Assembly: GCA_038501625.1 (NCBI GenBank)
Contig: JAZAYU010000010.1
Span: forward strand, 10,813,604-10,877,603
Origin: Corbicula japonica
Taxonomy: Eukaryota > Mollusca > Bivalvia > Venerida > Cyrenidae
DNA: 64,000 nucleotides
Direction: 5' to 3'
The notes under the pieces are model-generated. The model was given only the letters and a program-made list of their open reading frames with translations. It was not told where the DNA came from and made no database searches. A program made the position numbers and the translations under genes. Below are positions 33,736 through 44,644 of this stretch, piece after piece (the stretch's first letter is position 1; every line of letters begins with the position of its first letter).

Positions 33736-34193
33736 TTTCAGCATTCGCTCAGGGGTTAATACCGCGATTAATAATAAGACCACGTTTAATGAGAAACGTA
33801 AAACCAATATGACTTAATAAAAATAAACTAGCAATAGAGATATCTTCCGTTACATGTAACAATGTGCAGCAGTATTTTTTTCTTCAAGAATTACAAACCA
33901 GATAATCTAGCCGCTTTCTTTGCACTTATATATCCCTTGATACTTTCTACAAAAACTTTCCGAATTATAATTTAAAAATAAACACAATTGCTTATCTTCT
34001 CAACTAGAATCGCCAAACAAATACCAACCGACATGACAAAAATGTAATTTATTTTTTTACAATTCCTTTTATCTCTGGTCTTAAATAAAACAGTCTTTTA
34101 AATGAATTATCAAAGCCAATTCGAGCCGAAACGTAATTGTCTATCCTCATAGGCCATCTTTTATTAGGTTTTGGATTCTTTTTTTCCGTCTAG

Positions 34194-34365
34194 GTCATCG
34201 AGCTCTTTGTTTGCAAATGAAGACATTTTATTAATTCGTATTGAACATTGGACAGCCGAAAACAAAAACGATCCGAGTCGACAATATGTGCAGACACTGA
34301 AGCAGTTTGTCGCAGAGAACATATCAAACTTCAGAATATTTCACAAATTAAGACACAAGCGATAG
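34194..34365 (+). CDS. Candidate terminal exon, unrecognised
   Basis: Acceptor TTCTTTTTTTCCGTCTAG, then one nt and an open frame reading SSSSLFANEDILLIRIEHW, TAENKNDPSRQYVQTLK and QFVAENISNFRIFHKLRHKR, then TAG. Hydrophilic and charged, with markedly more GC than the flanks. AATAAA follows at 34412. The entry phase completes the AG left by 31925-32003. It could be a short alternative 3' end of the same gene that otherwise continues to 41965. Confidence 0.4.
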
Positions 34366-34411
34366 AACGACATTCACCACTGATGGGATTTGTCCTATTT
34401 TTAGTTATCTG

Positions 34412-34417
34412 AATAAA
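34412..34417 (+). terminator. Possible polyadenylation signal AATAAA
   Basis: Lies 46 nt after the stop of the 34194-34365 exon. The hexamer is frequent in DNA this AT-rich, so the position relative to the exon is the only support. Confidence 0.3.
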
Positions 34418-34419
34418 GT

Positions 34420-35560
34420 TGACATTGGAAACTTCAACTTCAATTTTTTAAATATTTCTGGCAAAATACAAATTGCTGGTAAAGTTTTAGGGAAGAAATA
34501 TAGAATACATACACATACTGCAGTCTAAAGATATTTACGTTTTACATCAGAACAATAAATTTATTGTACAAAGAAAAGCTTAAAAACATTATCAATTCAA
34601 GGTAACCATTATCTACAGTATTGAGAGGGGATTTGTCGAAATAATCTAAGGATTTTATGATGTTTGGAAATGTTTATATTAAATACACTGTAATCTGAAA
34701 ATCTCAATTTTAATATGAACTTAGGAAAAAAATGATGGATAAACGAGCAAATATTAATACATATAAGAAATTATTAAAATTACGGTTATTCCCGTTTTCA
34801 CAATGTTATGAATTTTACGTGTTCACTTATAAAACTCAATGAACTCAGTCAACATAAGTATTCGTGTAATATTTAAGATTGGGACGCTTGCCAATAAATA
34901 ACGCATTTACATTTCCTTGAAATAAACATAATATTGAATTAAAATTTGCCAATGGTGCTCTCGTTAAAGTCATAATGTTGCGAAAATGGGTAATTTTGAT
35001 ATAAAGCATTTTTGACTGAACCGAAATATGCTAAATACTGCGTGGATTGTTTGTCAGTCATAATCATTCTAATGGTTGGAACAAACATTATTATCAAAGA
35101 GTTAGATGTTCAATCGTGCCTCTAAATTACATAAAGATTAAGTAACACAACTATTTAGAACTTATAGTGCTGTAGTGACTGTAATCATTTAGTCATTTAC
35201 GAATTTGCAGTGAAACAAATATCATATGGGAAAGATAAAAAAGGAAATTTGTCTAGTAAATGAAAGCTTTGGGCTTTATAGCAACCTGCATCGAGATAAT
35301 TATATAAACTTTCTAATTGCTCTTTCTATGTAACTGTAGACTTATGACAATCTTTTAAGAGAACATTATTTAAGGTTATCAAGCTATCTTGTGGCCTAGG
35401 AATGTGTCAATTAGTAGAAAATAAAGCGATAAACTTTGTGCGTTTCTAAAGCCATTCATTGGCAATACAATATCTATGTTCTATTTCATTAAATTTGTAT
35501 TTTTTAGTCACGATTGCTTTGGGATTTTCAACATAATAGAAAACCTTGCGAAAAATAAGA
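34420..35560. other. AT-rich non-coding stretch
   Basis: No exon, RNA gene or repeat recognised. Confidence 0.35.
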
Positions 35561-35563
35561 GTA

Positions 35564-35741
35564 CAGTGAAACCTGCCTTAGCAGCCACCTGCGAATAGCA
35601 ACCACCTGTCTTTAACAGCCAGTTTGAATAGGACCTAAACTGACATTTTGTTCTAATTTTTTACTGTCTTTAACAGCCACCTGTCTTCAGCAGCCACTTT
35701 TTGTCACTCCCTCGGGTGGCTGCATAAGACAGGTTTGATTG
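35564..35741. mobile_element. Short pogo-like MITE
   Basis: CAGTGAAACCTGCCTTAGCA GCCACC at 35564 is mirrored by GGTGGCTGCATAAGACAGGT TTGATTG ending 35741, flanked by TA on both sides. 178 bp. Internal AACAGCCACCTGTCTT words repeat the terminal sequence. Non-coding. Confidence 0.85.
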
Positions 35742-36255
35742 TACTTGGTTGAACCCTTAGGCGCTTTCTTCATATATGAACCTAATACGTTAAGCAGCAT
35801 TTAAGCAAAACAGCAGTCTTATTGACCTCGTAATGTTCCAGTTATCAATCCTAGTTAAATTAATGTTAACGTCGTAACGCACTTTGTAAGAAGAAAACAG
35901 GAAGGTCATGTAGATCATGTCAGTTTCGATAAGGGATAAATAACGTATTTGTAAATACGTAAAGTACATTAAACTACTTCTCCAATTTAAACCAGAATAA
36001 TGTTAATGTTAACCGGAATAAAATATGTGATAGAAGAGTTCGTACAAATATTTTTTAGAATCTATACAGATTGTATACAGATAATTTTATTAACAATCAG
36101 TTGCCGTAATCTGAGGTTTTAAAATGCACATCAGGAAAATCATCTCGCAGAAAAAAAACAGCCTCTCAACAAAGACAAAAAAAATAGAGAGAAAAAAGAT
36201 ACTAGGTTATGAAAAAAGATAGTAGTTCTTAATAAGAAACCAAACAATTAAACTA

Positions 36256-36620
36256 AAAAGGTGAAATATGCATATCTGGCAATGCCACATTCAGAAAAAA
36301 TAGCCCCCACACAGTCGAGAATAAGAGAGGTAGAGAGCATGGTTAACAAAATGATCAGTTTCAAAAGAGACACCACTAACAATTAACAAAAATGAGAACC
36401 ACCTTGGAACGGTCAGTGGCAAATCAAATTGCCACTGGGGGTTTAAACCAGGTTCTAGGGTGCACCAACCTCACACTTGTCCCAACAGGTTCTCATATCA
36501 CAAAACAAATACAAGTTGTCTTGGTGAAACAACTCCAACCCACTTATCGGCTCAACAATGTTGCATGCAAAAGCACACAAACATATAAAACATAAGAATC
36601 TTAAAGCATTGCAAAGCCAA
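36256..36620 (-). repeat. R1: 3' tail of the RT element, copy attached to its coding region
   Basis: Fixed end GGTGAAATATGCATATCTGG at 36256, with all R1 landmarks in order. At about 36600 it continues without a break into the RT-related frame (KVYGEIFSKK... on the minus strand). This junction shows that R1 repeats across the window are the 3' ends of this retroelement, copied with 5' truncation. Confidence 0.85.
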
Positions 36621-37960
36621 AGGGCGGGTACTCAATGACCTTACCGAGACCAGAGCTCCTGGAGTAAAATCAGCAAGAACACGATGACAGGGATAAAAGA
36701 AAAAAAATCGAGCTTCTAGGTTCTTTTTAGAAAAGATTTCCCCATAAACCTTCATAAGCTCTTAAACCCCAGCCACCGTCCTGCAACCAAAGAGGTAAGC
36801 ATAATGATCAACTGTAAAAGGGTTAATCACCAGGCCTGCAGAGCGCTGTAAAATATCATGTTGGTAACCTTTCTTTTTAAATTTACAGATGGTTTTTACG
36901 AATAACCGGGAGAAATCAACATTGCCCTTTATCTTCTTAAGTTTATAAATTTAATCTCCATAAAAAAACTGGCTGTGAAATACCTTGTTGCAAAAGTGAT
37001 TTTAAACTGCACCTGTATTTATGAATTAGATCTGGGTATCGACGATAACACTTGCAAAATGTTTTCCTTAATTTGTGATACCGATAACCTTGTTTTAAAA
37101 GTTTTTCTGTAATGCAAAGATTACGTTCATTGAAATCATTAACATCGTTGCCAGCTCTTGAAAAGCGAACAAGCTGTGAAATGTTAACCCCCTAAGATGT
37201 TGCACGGGGAACATCGCCGTCTAAAAACGGAAAATTTACTATATTAGAATTAAAATCATCTCTTTTATCATATATTTAGTAGTGACGTAACTATTTTCAA
37301 TTGACAGATTTAGATCGAGAAAGTTTGCTTGCTTTTCTGAAGTGTTCGCTTTAATACATGTAAGTTGTAGTTTTTTAGGGTAGATCTTATTTACCAGTAA
37401 TGGAATATGGTTATTATCTATATTTAATAAATCAGGTACCTCGAGGTGTTGTTAAAAACTGTAATAATATCATCCGCAACAAGGGGTGCACAATTAGTAC
37501 ACATTGGGATGCCTATTTCTTGTTTATAAATAGAGGTACCGAATCTAACATAAATATTATTCAGTAAGAAAGTTAGCGACTCTATTAGGTCTTGACAGGT
37601 CCATAAAGTATAATTATCGTAAGAACCATCTGTAAAAAATGCCCTATGTTCAATACAAGCGATGAAGGTTTTATTTTCAATGAGACTGGTTAGCTTGTCT
37701 CTTATTAAATTATGAGGGAGCGAAGTGTATAAAGTTGAGAAATCATAAGTAGACGAACAGAACGCCTGAAAATTATTTGATTTAAGCTTTTTAAAAACGT
37801 CATTTGAATTTTTAATCGACCAAAATAAATTTTTGCCAGAAGTTTCAAAAACCTTATCGCAATATCTAATTACATGTTCTTTAATAGCTGTAAGACAAGA
37901 TGTTTAAGCACGGATAATTTAGTAGTAGTGCAAGAAAAAAAAACTTATCAATATGTGCTA
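36552..37960 (-). pseudogene. Reverse transcriptase relic of a Penelope-like (tentative) retroelement
   Basis: Minus-strand conceptual reading with several frame changes. It starts with a CTTTKLSVLKH piece near 37905, then FWSIKNSNDVFKKL, STYDFSTLYTSLPHN, DLIESLTFLLNNIYVRFG and IGIPMCTNCAPLVAD. About 40 residues are then deleted, including the YxDD region, to TSRYL. It resumes with IYPKKLQL, FLDLNLSIENSYV, FPFLDGDVPRATS (then a stop), LLKQGYRYHKLRKTF, and near the end INPFTVDHYAYLFGC. The MG-TNCAPL fingerprint here has Cys for the usual Gly. I recognise the series from uncharacterised RT proteins frequent in molluscs and lancelets. MG instead of QG in that motif suggests the Penelope-like group. 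No GIY-YIG endonuclease is visible, and the 5' end is lost near 38.0 kb. Confidence 0.8.
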
Positions 37961-38227
37961 CTGCCATTGAACGATAAGTTGCTATCATATTTCTCACAAA
38001 GGCGTTTTCACAGCTTCAAGGTTGCACCAGATTTAGGCATGCACTGACACATTCTCAAGAACTTACTACTATGTCGTAACCTTTAAAACTTTGTTGAAGC
38101 CTTTTTGTCAGTTTCACGAATAAAAATAAATATTATAATAAATATTATAACATCTTAACGTTGTCGTCTGTTGATTCTGCTACCAATAACAATACAACGG
38201 TGAACGAAGACATATGAATAAACTGGG

Positions 38228-38315
38228 CTGACCAGTCCCCATTTCAGCCAATCAGTTGCTTGAGATTTGAGACTGGTTTCCATTCTCATTTTAATAATCC
38301 TGGGACCTGGCCTCA
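38228..38315. repeat. Half copy of the CAGTCTCAAATCTCAAG foldback
   Basis: CCATTTCAGCCAATCAGTTG, CTTGAGATTTGAGACTGG and TTTTAATAATCCTGGGA match one arm of 22412-22547; the other arm is absent. Confidence 0.7.
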
Positions 38316-38867
38316 AATCACGAATAATGATTGCTAAAACTCATTTTTCAATAAATCAAATTTGTTTAAATTCTGATACAATTTACTTATTTAAGAGGAA
38401 AAATAGATAACAATTACCAAGTGTTTATATTTGTCGTGCTCGTTGGCTGTCAAAGTTCTTGTTATCCCCTATTAATCTCTCTTCACAGTCACAAAGCGTA
38501 CCTAATCTTAACAACCAATTTCGTCCACATATCAAGGGCACTGTAGTTCAAAAGATGGATCAGCATTATATTACACTTAAATTGACATTGTACTGCCGTT
38601 TCAACCGCCACATAAAAGTCGGCGGTTGAAGTGTTAGTTTAAACAACAGAACGTGTCATTTGTTACTCAATGACCTTAATGACCGAAAATTTCAAGAACA
38701 GTATGTGTCTGAATAAATGAACAGCTTTTTCAAAGTAAAATAACCATTTTATGACGGTAAATATCACATTTCCAAATCCCCCAAAAAACATGACCGAAAA
38801 AAACTAAAAAATATAATTATTTCAACCAACAAAGTTGATTATTTCAGTCTTTCGATGACTCTTAAAC

Positions 38868-38873
38868 TTTATT
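38868..38873 (-). terminator. Possible polyadenylation signal (minus strand)
   Basis: AATAAA on the minus strand, about 100 nt past the stop of the exon candidate 38976-39172. Confidence 0.25.
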
Positions 38874-38975
38874 TAAGAAATCTCATATCTTCATTCTTCA
38901 AGAAGACGAAGTCGGTTTCCGTTTGTTACAACATATTAGTGTTGTCTAAAATCATGTATAATAATTAATTATTTC

Positions 38976-39172
38976 TTATGCTGCTATTTGCCCTGATAAC
39001 TTCATCTCTATCAATACAGTACTATCAAAAAAAGAGCTAGAATAATTGCTTGGAAATAATTCAGATCTCCAACAAAGATCTTCCGCATCGTTGCTCAAGC
39101 TGTCATCAGATACGCTGGATATCCTCATTAGTGAAAACACGAAATGCTTATATTTATGTGGAGTGATTTTGT
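38976..39172 (-). CDS. Candidate minus-strand terminal exon, unrecognised
   Basis: The minus-strand acceptor GAAGTTTTTTTTTCAG is followed by a 197-nt frame (two leading nt) reading KITPHKYKHFVFSLM, RISSVSDDSLSNDAEDLCW and RSELFPSNYSSSFFD, to TAA. It is Ser/Asp-rich and protein-like, with a signal-like AATAAA downstream. The ORF at 39566-39778 on the same strand could belong to the same gene, but phases do not join directly. Family unknown. Confidence 0.3.
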
Positions 39173-39565
39173 CTGAAAAAAAAACTTCTACGTTCTCAGT
39201 TTGATAGGTTTTTCGTACGCATAACAAGACAAAATCTTCTCTAATAAGGTGTGTTTTTTCAGAATTACTTTACCTCTTAATGTACATATACAATTATTGA
39301 CCTTTATATTCAAGGTGGTAAGGAATGCATACAAATGTGAAAATAACTGCCTCCCCTTACACACAGTCTAAAAGTAGTGAGGAAATTTCACAAAGACTTC
39401 TTCTCATGTACTCACATTCCAATGTTTTGCAAGATAGATAAAAATGACAAAAAATAAAAATGCGTTATTTATTTTCGAAAGCTCAACCTGTATATTTTAT
39501 AGTACGATTTTTGAACAAAATATTTCTGCATCGATAAATTTGTAAATTACAGATGGAACGCTTAT

Positions 39566-39778
39566 TTATACAATGCCGCCACGTAATTCATATACGTTTA
39601 GTTTTATAGGATCGTCAAAGATTAACAGATGTTGCTTAACTGTCTCAACATCGTTGCTTAATGAAAATATCATTGAATCTTCAAATTCATTTTTCGGACG
39701 TATTTCAGTTGAACGGTGGGCATAAAAATATACAGGTACACAGGTACTGGATATATTTTGAGCCTTTTCGTGCGCCAT
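39566..39778 (-). CDS. Small ORF, possible first exon, unrecognised
   Basis: ATG with context GAAACTATGG opens a 70-codon frame: MAHEKAQNISSTCVPVYF, RPKNEFEDSMIFSLSNDV, LLIFDDPIKLNVYELRGG, then TAA. It is acidic, and its composition is more protein-like than random AT-rich DNA. There is no good donor in the phase required by 38976-39172 (only a poor C|GTGGCG). It may be an intronless small gene, a first exon with a missing middle exon, or chance. Confidence 0.22.
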   Translation of the reverse strand: MAHEKAQNISSTCVPVYFYAHRSTEIRPKNEFEDSMIFSLSNDVETVKQHLLIFDDPIKLNVYELRGGIV

Positions 39779-40755
39779 AGTTTCATTTTTTTTAACCGGA
39801 CTGTGGTAATTTTATGCACACGAATATTCTGATCTCAAGTCCTTTGTGACTGAAATATTCAGACTCTGGAGTCCTATTACAAGAACAGTCTTACAGTTAG
39901 TGAAGTATGCTTTTTTGTCGAAAAGTACAAGCCGCAAAATCCATAAATGGCATGAGGAAAATGTAAACGCAAATTTCTCCCATCCTAAGGTCTTTTTATG
40001 ACGTTTACTTGTTTATGCATTGCATTGCGTTTCCTTGCATAACATTGATAAGCAAAAGCGTTGTGAAAGAATAAGATAAAACTGAGTACTATAAAATTAT
40101 GAATATCAAACATAATTTTATAAATACAGAAGACAAAACATGTAGCTCTTCATCAACGTCCCTGTTATTGGTGACATAATTTAGCATTTATACTTGAAAA
40201 ATAGTTTTTATAATTACGAACAAGGTCGTCCAAAACGGTTTTTAACGAGTATTTGTATTTTCTGGAAAGTGTCTGGAGTCGTTACAACCACAATCACTTT
40301 CTCCATTCCAGAAGTGCACTGGAAGCACTTACCGACAAACATAAATGCAATTTAATGTCTTTTCAAATTCGTTTTGTGTTTCTCATCTTTCATGAAACAG
40401 TCTTGTAACTAAACCAAATCCGGCTTAAATTTAATTTTCTATTCTCACAGGCAATTATTAATTTTGGTTTGGCTTTCACCGTTGACTCATACTCACTAAA
40501 GTCTTAGCCATATTTGCAAATCAGCAAATGATGTAATCTTCAGAGAATGAAAGCTGAAAAACAATACCCGCAAAAAGGAGTGATATTTCAAAGACAAACG
40601 TAGAATTATTGCGGTCACAACACATAAAGTAGCAATATTCCACAGTTCTTGACCACTTGTAGCTGCTGGGATTAACTTCTTGTCCAAACTTTTCTCGTTC
40701 TGTGTGCTTTATAAAATAGTTGATTCTTATACAAAATTTAAATAGTACAACTATA

Positions 40756-40985
40756 CTACTGTCCAAAAGAAACGATACCACTTGTTTGCAAGGACATACA
40801 CAAAAGAACGTTGGGATTGATCTATTTCCTTCGAGAGACCTTTTAGCAGGATCATGCATGTGTACAAAAATCAATATCATCAACCCTGTACAAGCATAAA
40901 CACAATTTAAATATGGATGAAATTTTAAACAAACATTTTTGAATTATTGAATATATAGTTTGGTATCGTTTCTTTTGGACACTAG
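40756..40985. mobile_element. MITE with Tc1/mariner-like ends
   Basis: CTACTGTCCAAAAGAAACGA TACCA at 40756 and its inverse TGGTATCGTTTCTTTTGGAC ACTAG ending 40985, with TA on both sides. The 25-bp ends differ at one base. Length 230 bp. The 120-codon minus-strand frame at 40521-40883 overlaps it and is not credible as one gene. Confidence 0.88.
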
Positions 40986-41299
40986 TATATTACCAGTTTA
41001 GAATTGGGAATTGCTTCCTTTTTTTGAAGCCTGTACAGTTTCCGGTTTTTTTAACGAATACATGCTTAAAATTAATGATATTTAATGTCGGAGTATTAGG
41101 TTAACTAAAATAATTAGCTGATATATCAAGAATTCAAACTTTAAAATTGGATATCATTTTATTTCTGTTGAATATGCATTTTTCTCATTGACGACTTTTT
41201 AAGAATGAGTTAAGGTAAAGGTCTGCGTTGCTTATATAATAAAGCATTTAAAAACATTGTTCCACATAATAAACTGCAATCGGAAATCAACCACAAAAC

Positions 41300-41365
41300 T
41301 CGTCAGAAAAATTGCATGAGATGGCTTCAAAAACGTATGTTTATGACGTGACGTCATATACTCTA
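41300..41365 (+). repeat. F1 fragment
   Basis: CAGAAAAATTGCATGAGATG and GTTTATGACGTGACGTCATA match the middle of the F1 copy at 42241-42305. Confidence 0.55.
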
Positions 41366-41964
41366 CTTGACCACTTGATTTCTAAATTTGTCCTATCAAA
41401 TTAACAATAATAACAATTAATAACTCTTAAACTATTTTTCTTGCTATTTACACTTCAGGTCTTCTTTCGGACCTGATCATTTTTTAATTCTTTTTTTTTT
41501 CAGAAATAATTTCGACCTGATAAAATGACTATTCGTTAATTGATTCCGAAATTAAACCTGCTTTTCAAATGATATCAGATTGCATTATACACTTTTATTT
41601 TTTTTTTCAAGAAATAACTTGTTTTGTCAGGAAAGATATTATCGTCTTGCGAAGATTTCCGAGTGATCTTTTTAATCATGCCTGGCTTTTTTATTCTCGA
41701 CGAATACATGTTTATGTCAAGTTAGACCAGAAAACAAGCATTTAATTCATTGTATACGAGAACAGGAAGCTCCTAACGAACATGTCCATTCCGATCAAGA
41801 GTAAATAGGAGAACATCCTTAATTAAAGAATAATAAACACCATTATTATATTGATTACACTGAGTATCTTTATGATGTTGAGACAACATTTCTTTAGTTT
41901 TAATAACATGTTGTAGGGCGAGAGCGAAAGGATATTAACTGCTTATTTATTTACTATTTCTTAG

Positions 41965-42024
41965 AACATTTTCGCTTTCACCTCCAAACAGGATTGATTT
42001 GATATTGGAAAAGAAGCGGTTCAG
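41965..42024 (+). CDS. Candidate exon 5 of the plus-strand exon chain
   Basis: Acceptor TTTATTTACTATTTCTTAG and a consensus donor TTCAG|GTAAGT enclose 60 nt. Only one frame is open (one leading nt): TFSLSPPNRIDLILEKKRF, leaving AG. The entry phase accepts the AG left by 31925-32003, and the exit phase suits 48469. It has the best splice-site pair of all the candidates. An F1 foldback begins only about 16 nt into the following intron. Confidence 0.45.
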
Positions 42025-42040
42025 GTAAGTCTAAGTCAAA

Positions 42041-42490
42041 TATATAGAGGATATTTGTTTTTACCAGCGAAAGATAGAAATATATTTCGTCAAGTGAGCT
42101 CCGGAATTCGTATTTTCACGAGTGGCGAAGCCAATAGTGAAAATACATAATTCCGGAGTTCACGAGTGAAATATATTTCTATCTTTCACTGGTAAAAACA
42201 AATTTTCTTTTTATTTTATGCTTTTAGTGCACAATTATTTGAATATGACAGAAAAATTGCATGAAATGGCGCCAAAAACGATTGTTTATGACGTGACGTC
42301 ATGACGTCATTTACCCAAATTTGAGCCCGTTTTCTAAACGTTCCCATTCGGAATGTTATGTGCGTTTTGGGTACCAACATAAAAAAGCAGTGAAATTAAA
42401 AATGATATTCCACTGGTTGAAAACAGTGAAATACCACTTTTATTTCACTGGGAAAATTCTATAATTCACTGGAAAGCATAAAATAAAATA
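42041..42490 (+). repeat. F1 repeat with internal foldback
   Basis: TATATAGAGGATATTTG, TTTTTACCAGCGAAAGATAG and TCCGGAATTCGTATTTTCAC fold back on GTGAAAATACATAATTCCGG and CTATCTTTCACTGGTAAAAA (palindrome 42055-42205, arms about 70 bp). The remainder continues to TTCACTGGAAAGCATAAAAT and includes TGACGTGACGTCATGACGTC, three overlapping CRE-like words. Confidence 0.8.
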
Positions 42491-42494
42491 ATAT

Positions 42495-44028
42495 CTTGAA
42501 ATGTGTAGTGTAAAAAACATCGTCAGATTTATTTTATGTGCTATGTTGCATTATTGTTTTATATTCATATATTTATATTTATAAAAATCTGAAAGAAGAC
42601 ACGCATACAAAACTTTTAAGACACATTGGAATTCCTGTGATGTCTCGTTCTTAGTAAAAAAAGCCTAAACTTTTAATTCTGTGCATGACATCTGGTAAAA
42701 TAAACCAACCTCAGTGAACATTTTGTTTGTATAAGATACTTCACTACGAAAGCAAGCTTTTTCTATTACTATTAATGTACTAGTAGAAAAAGAAAAACAA
42801 CACGAAAATATTTTAGAGTAAATAAGTATGTTGAGTCTGTTGTAAATCAATAAAGAACTTTCCATTTAAATGGTATCAATTTAAATGGGATCGAACTATA
42901 AGAATTGTTTTTATCTTGCAATTCTAATATTTGATATGTCATATTGATGTCATATCAACCTTTGTTCTCAAGTCGGAATTTGGTAATTTAATGTAAAAAA
43001 TAATATTAACAGTTTTAGTTACATTGTACTTGGTCACTATGGCGTAGATTTACCAAAAGTTTTTATTTCGGTTCGATTTGACATGGTTCATCCCATTTGA
43101 AATTTAAGTTTTCACGCATGTCTGGGAACGATTTGATTTTGCATTCTAGAATTTAAGCGTTTGAAAATCAGATACAAACTTCCACTTAAGTGGTTCATTA
43201 GCGCTTATTTCTAATATAAGAAAGTATATTGTATAGAATTGTAATAAAGCTTATCGTGTCGGAGAAATTAATGAGCAATCTAAACAAATACGATGTGTTT
43301 CCTTGGCGAGAATTGCCGCCTTTATTTGTTTGTTGAAAGCAATGTGATATCTGGCATAAATAAAATCAGCATATTTTTCTCTTTATCATATGAATTGGCA
43401 TCAATTGGTATGAATACATCGAATCTGAATTAGGTATGTTTTCCCCTCTAGACTACATATCACAACGCAAATAAAATACCAAATTTGGGCGCGATCAGAA
43501 AACATAATTGCTCAGGGAAAATTGTTGAAAATTTATTTGGAAATTTCGTTCATCTGAGTAGGGGAAACGATTCGGTTGTTCAAAGTGTGAAGCCCGAATA
43601 TCTATTCAATTTTCAATCATTTCTCCTTAATATTCCCAGTTCTTACCATTTTTAAAACAATTATTGCTATCACATCATATGAATGGCTGTTGGAATAGCC
43701 CCATTTACGTCATAGGGAATGACGGTACGTTTTTTTCGAAAACAGCATCCAGTGGTTAAACGTGCTTGCTCATCTACGCCGCAAGACGAACATTGTGTAC
43801 CGTCAAATACATGTGCGCAGCTTTTGTTTTATCCAAACCAAACAATGTCGAACCAAATATTTTCCTATCTGAAGAAAGACATGTCCAGTAGCGAAGTGTA
43901 AGATGAGCGTAGATATATGACACTGGACTATGTCCTTGTTTACAACCAATAAAATATTGCAACTAATTACAGATCATTGAAACATTAAGCATTTTACCTT
44001 CGTTTATTGGAAGCAGGAAACCGAGGAT
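42495..44028. other. AT-rich stretch, no supported gene
   Basis: Frames of 60-66 codons on both strands at 42665-42865 and 43719-43962 lack splice context. The two at 43.7-43.9 kb overlap on opposite strands. No repeat recognised. Confidence 0.3.
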
Positions 44029-44029
44029 C

Positions 44030-44165
44030 GTTGCCTTTTCCCCTTAATTATGTGAGGTGTTTTATTTCAAATTGATCAACTGATCCTTTTATAAAACCAT
44101 GCTCTCTTTTCCTCTCTGCTTTTTTGCCTTGAGTGGCTATTCCTCTAATGCATGTTTCACTTTTT
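44030..44165 (+). repeat. R1 copy, truncated
   Basis: GTTGCCTTTTCCCCTTAAT, GTGTTTTATTTCAAATTGAT, AACCATGCTCTCTTTTCCTC and the end ATGCATGTTTCACTTTTTAA. Confidence 0.7.
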
Positions 44166-44504
44166 AAGAAATCCCGAGAAGCACTCAAGATGCGTTATTA
44201 GAATTGCGGTAACTGATCACAACTTAACAAGTATTTTATAGATTGAATGTAATAACTTTGTTTCAATGTTTAATAGCAAAAGGTGCAGTGATTTGAAAAG
44301 GAATTATTATATTTATTTCCATATGTTTAACGTGGACATAAGACCATAAAAGTTATTTAGAAATATTAACAAGGTTCAAGCAATGTTGACGAACAAACAG
44401 GCGAGAGACTTAATCTTTTGCAATCCGCCTAAAATAAAGAAAACTAATTTTTATACGTGTCTACAACTTTTAATTCTGCAAGTCACTGACACTCTGTCCC
44501 ACTT

Positions 44505-44640
44505 TTGTTTATTGTTTCTGGCGTATATTTTGAAACGGATCATGGTACCATGACCATTCTCTCTTCTACTCTCTACTTCTTGGCTGTTTGAGGAGGCTGT
44601 GTCTGCTGGATGTGGCCATGCCTGGTATGGCTTTCTGTAA
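44505..44640 (+). repeat. R1 copy, diverged
   Basis: TTGTTTATTGTTTCTGGCGT, CCATTCTCTCTTCTACTCTC, GAGGAGGCTGTGTCTGCTGG and ATGTGGCCATGCCTGGTATG. The terminal TATTTCAC is lost. Confidence 0.55.
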
Positions 44641-44644
44641 AAGC

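Noticed and set aside
40305..40372. Open segment after a strong acceptor CACTTTCTCCATTCCAG
   Set aside because: No acceptable donor in a phase that fits the next exon at 41965.
40521..40883. 120-codon minus-strand open frame
   Set aside because: It crosses the border of a MITE at 40756. The part outside is short, and two frames are equally open there.
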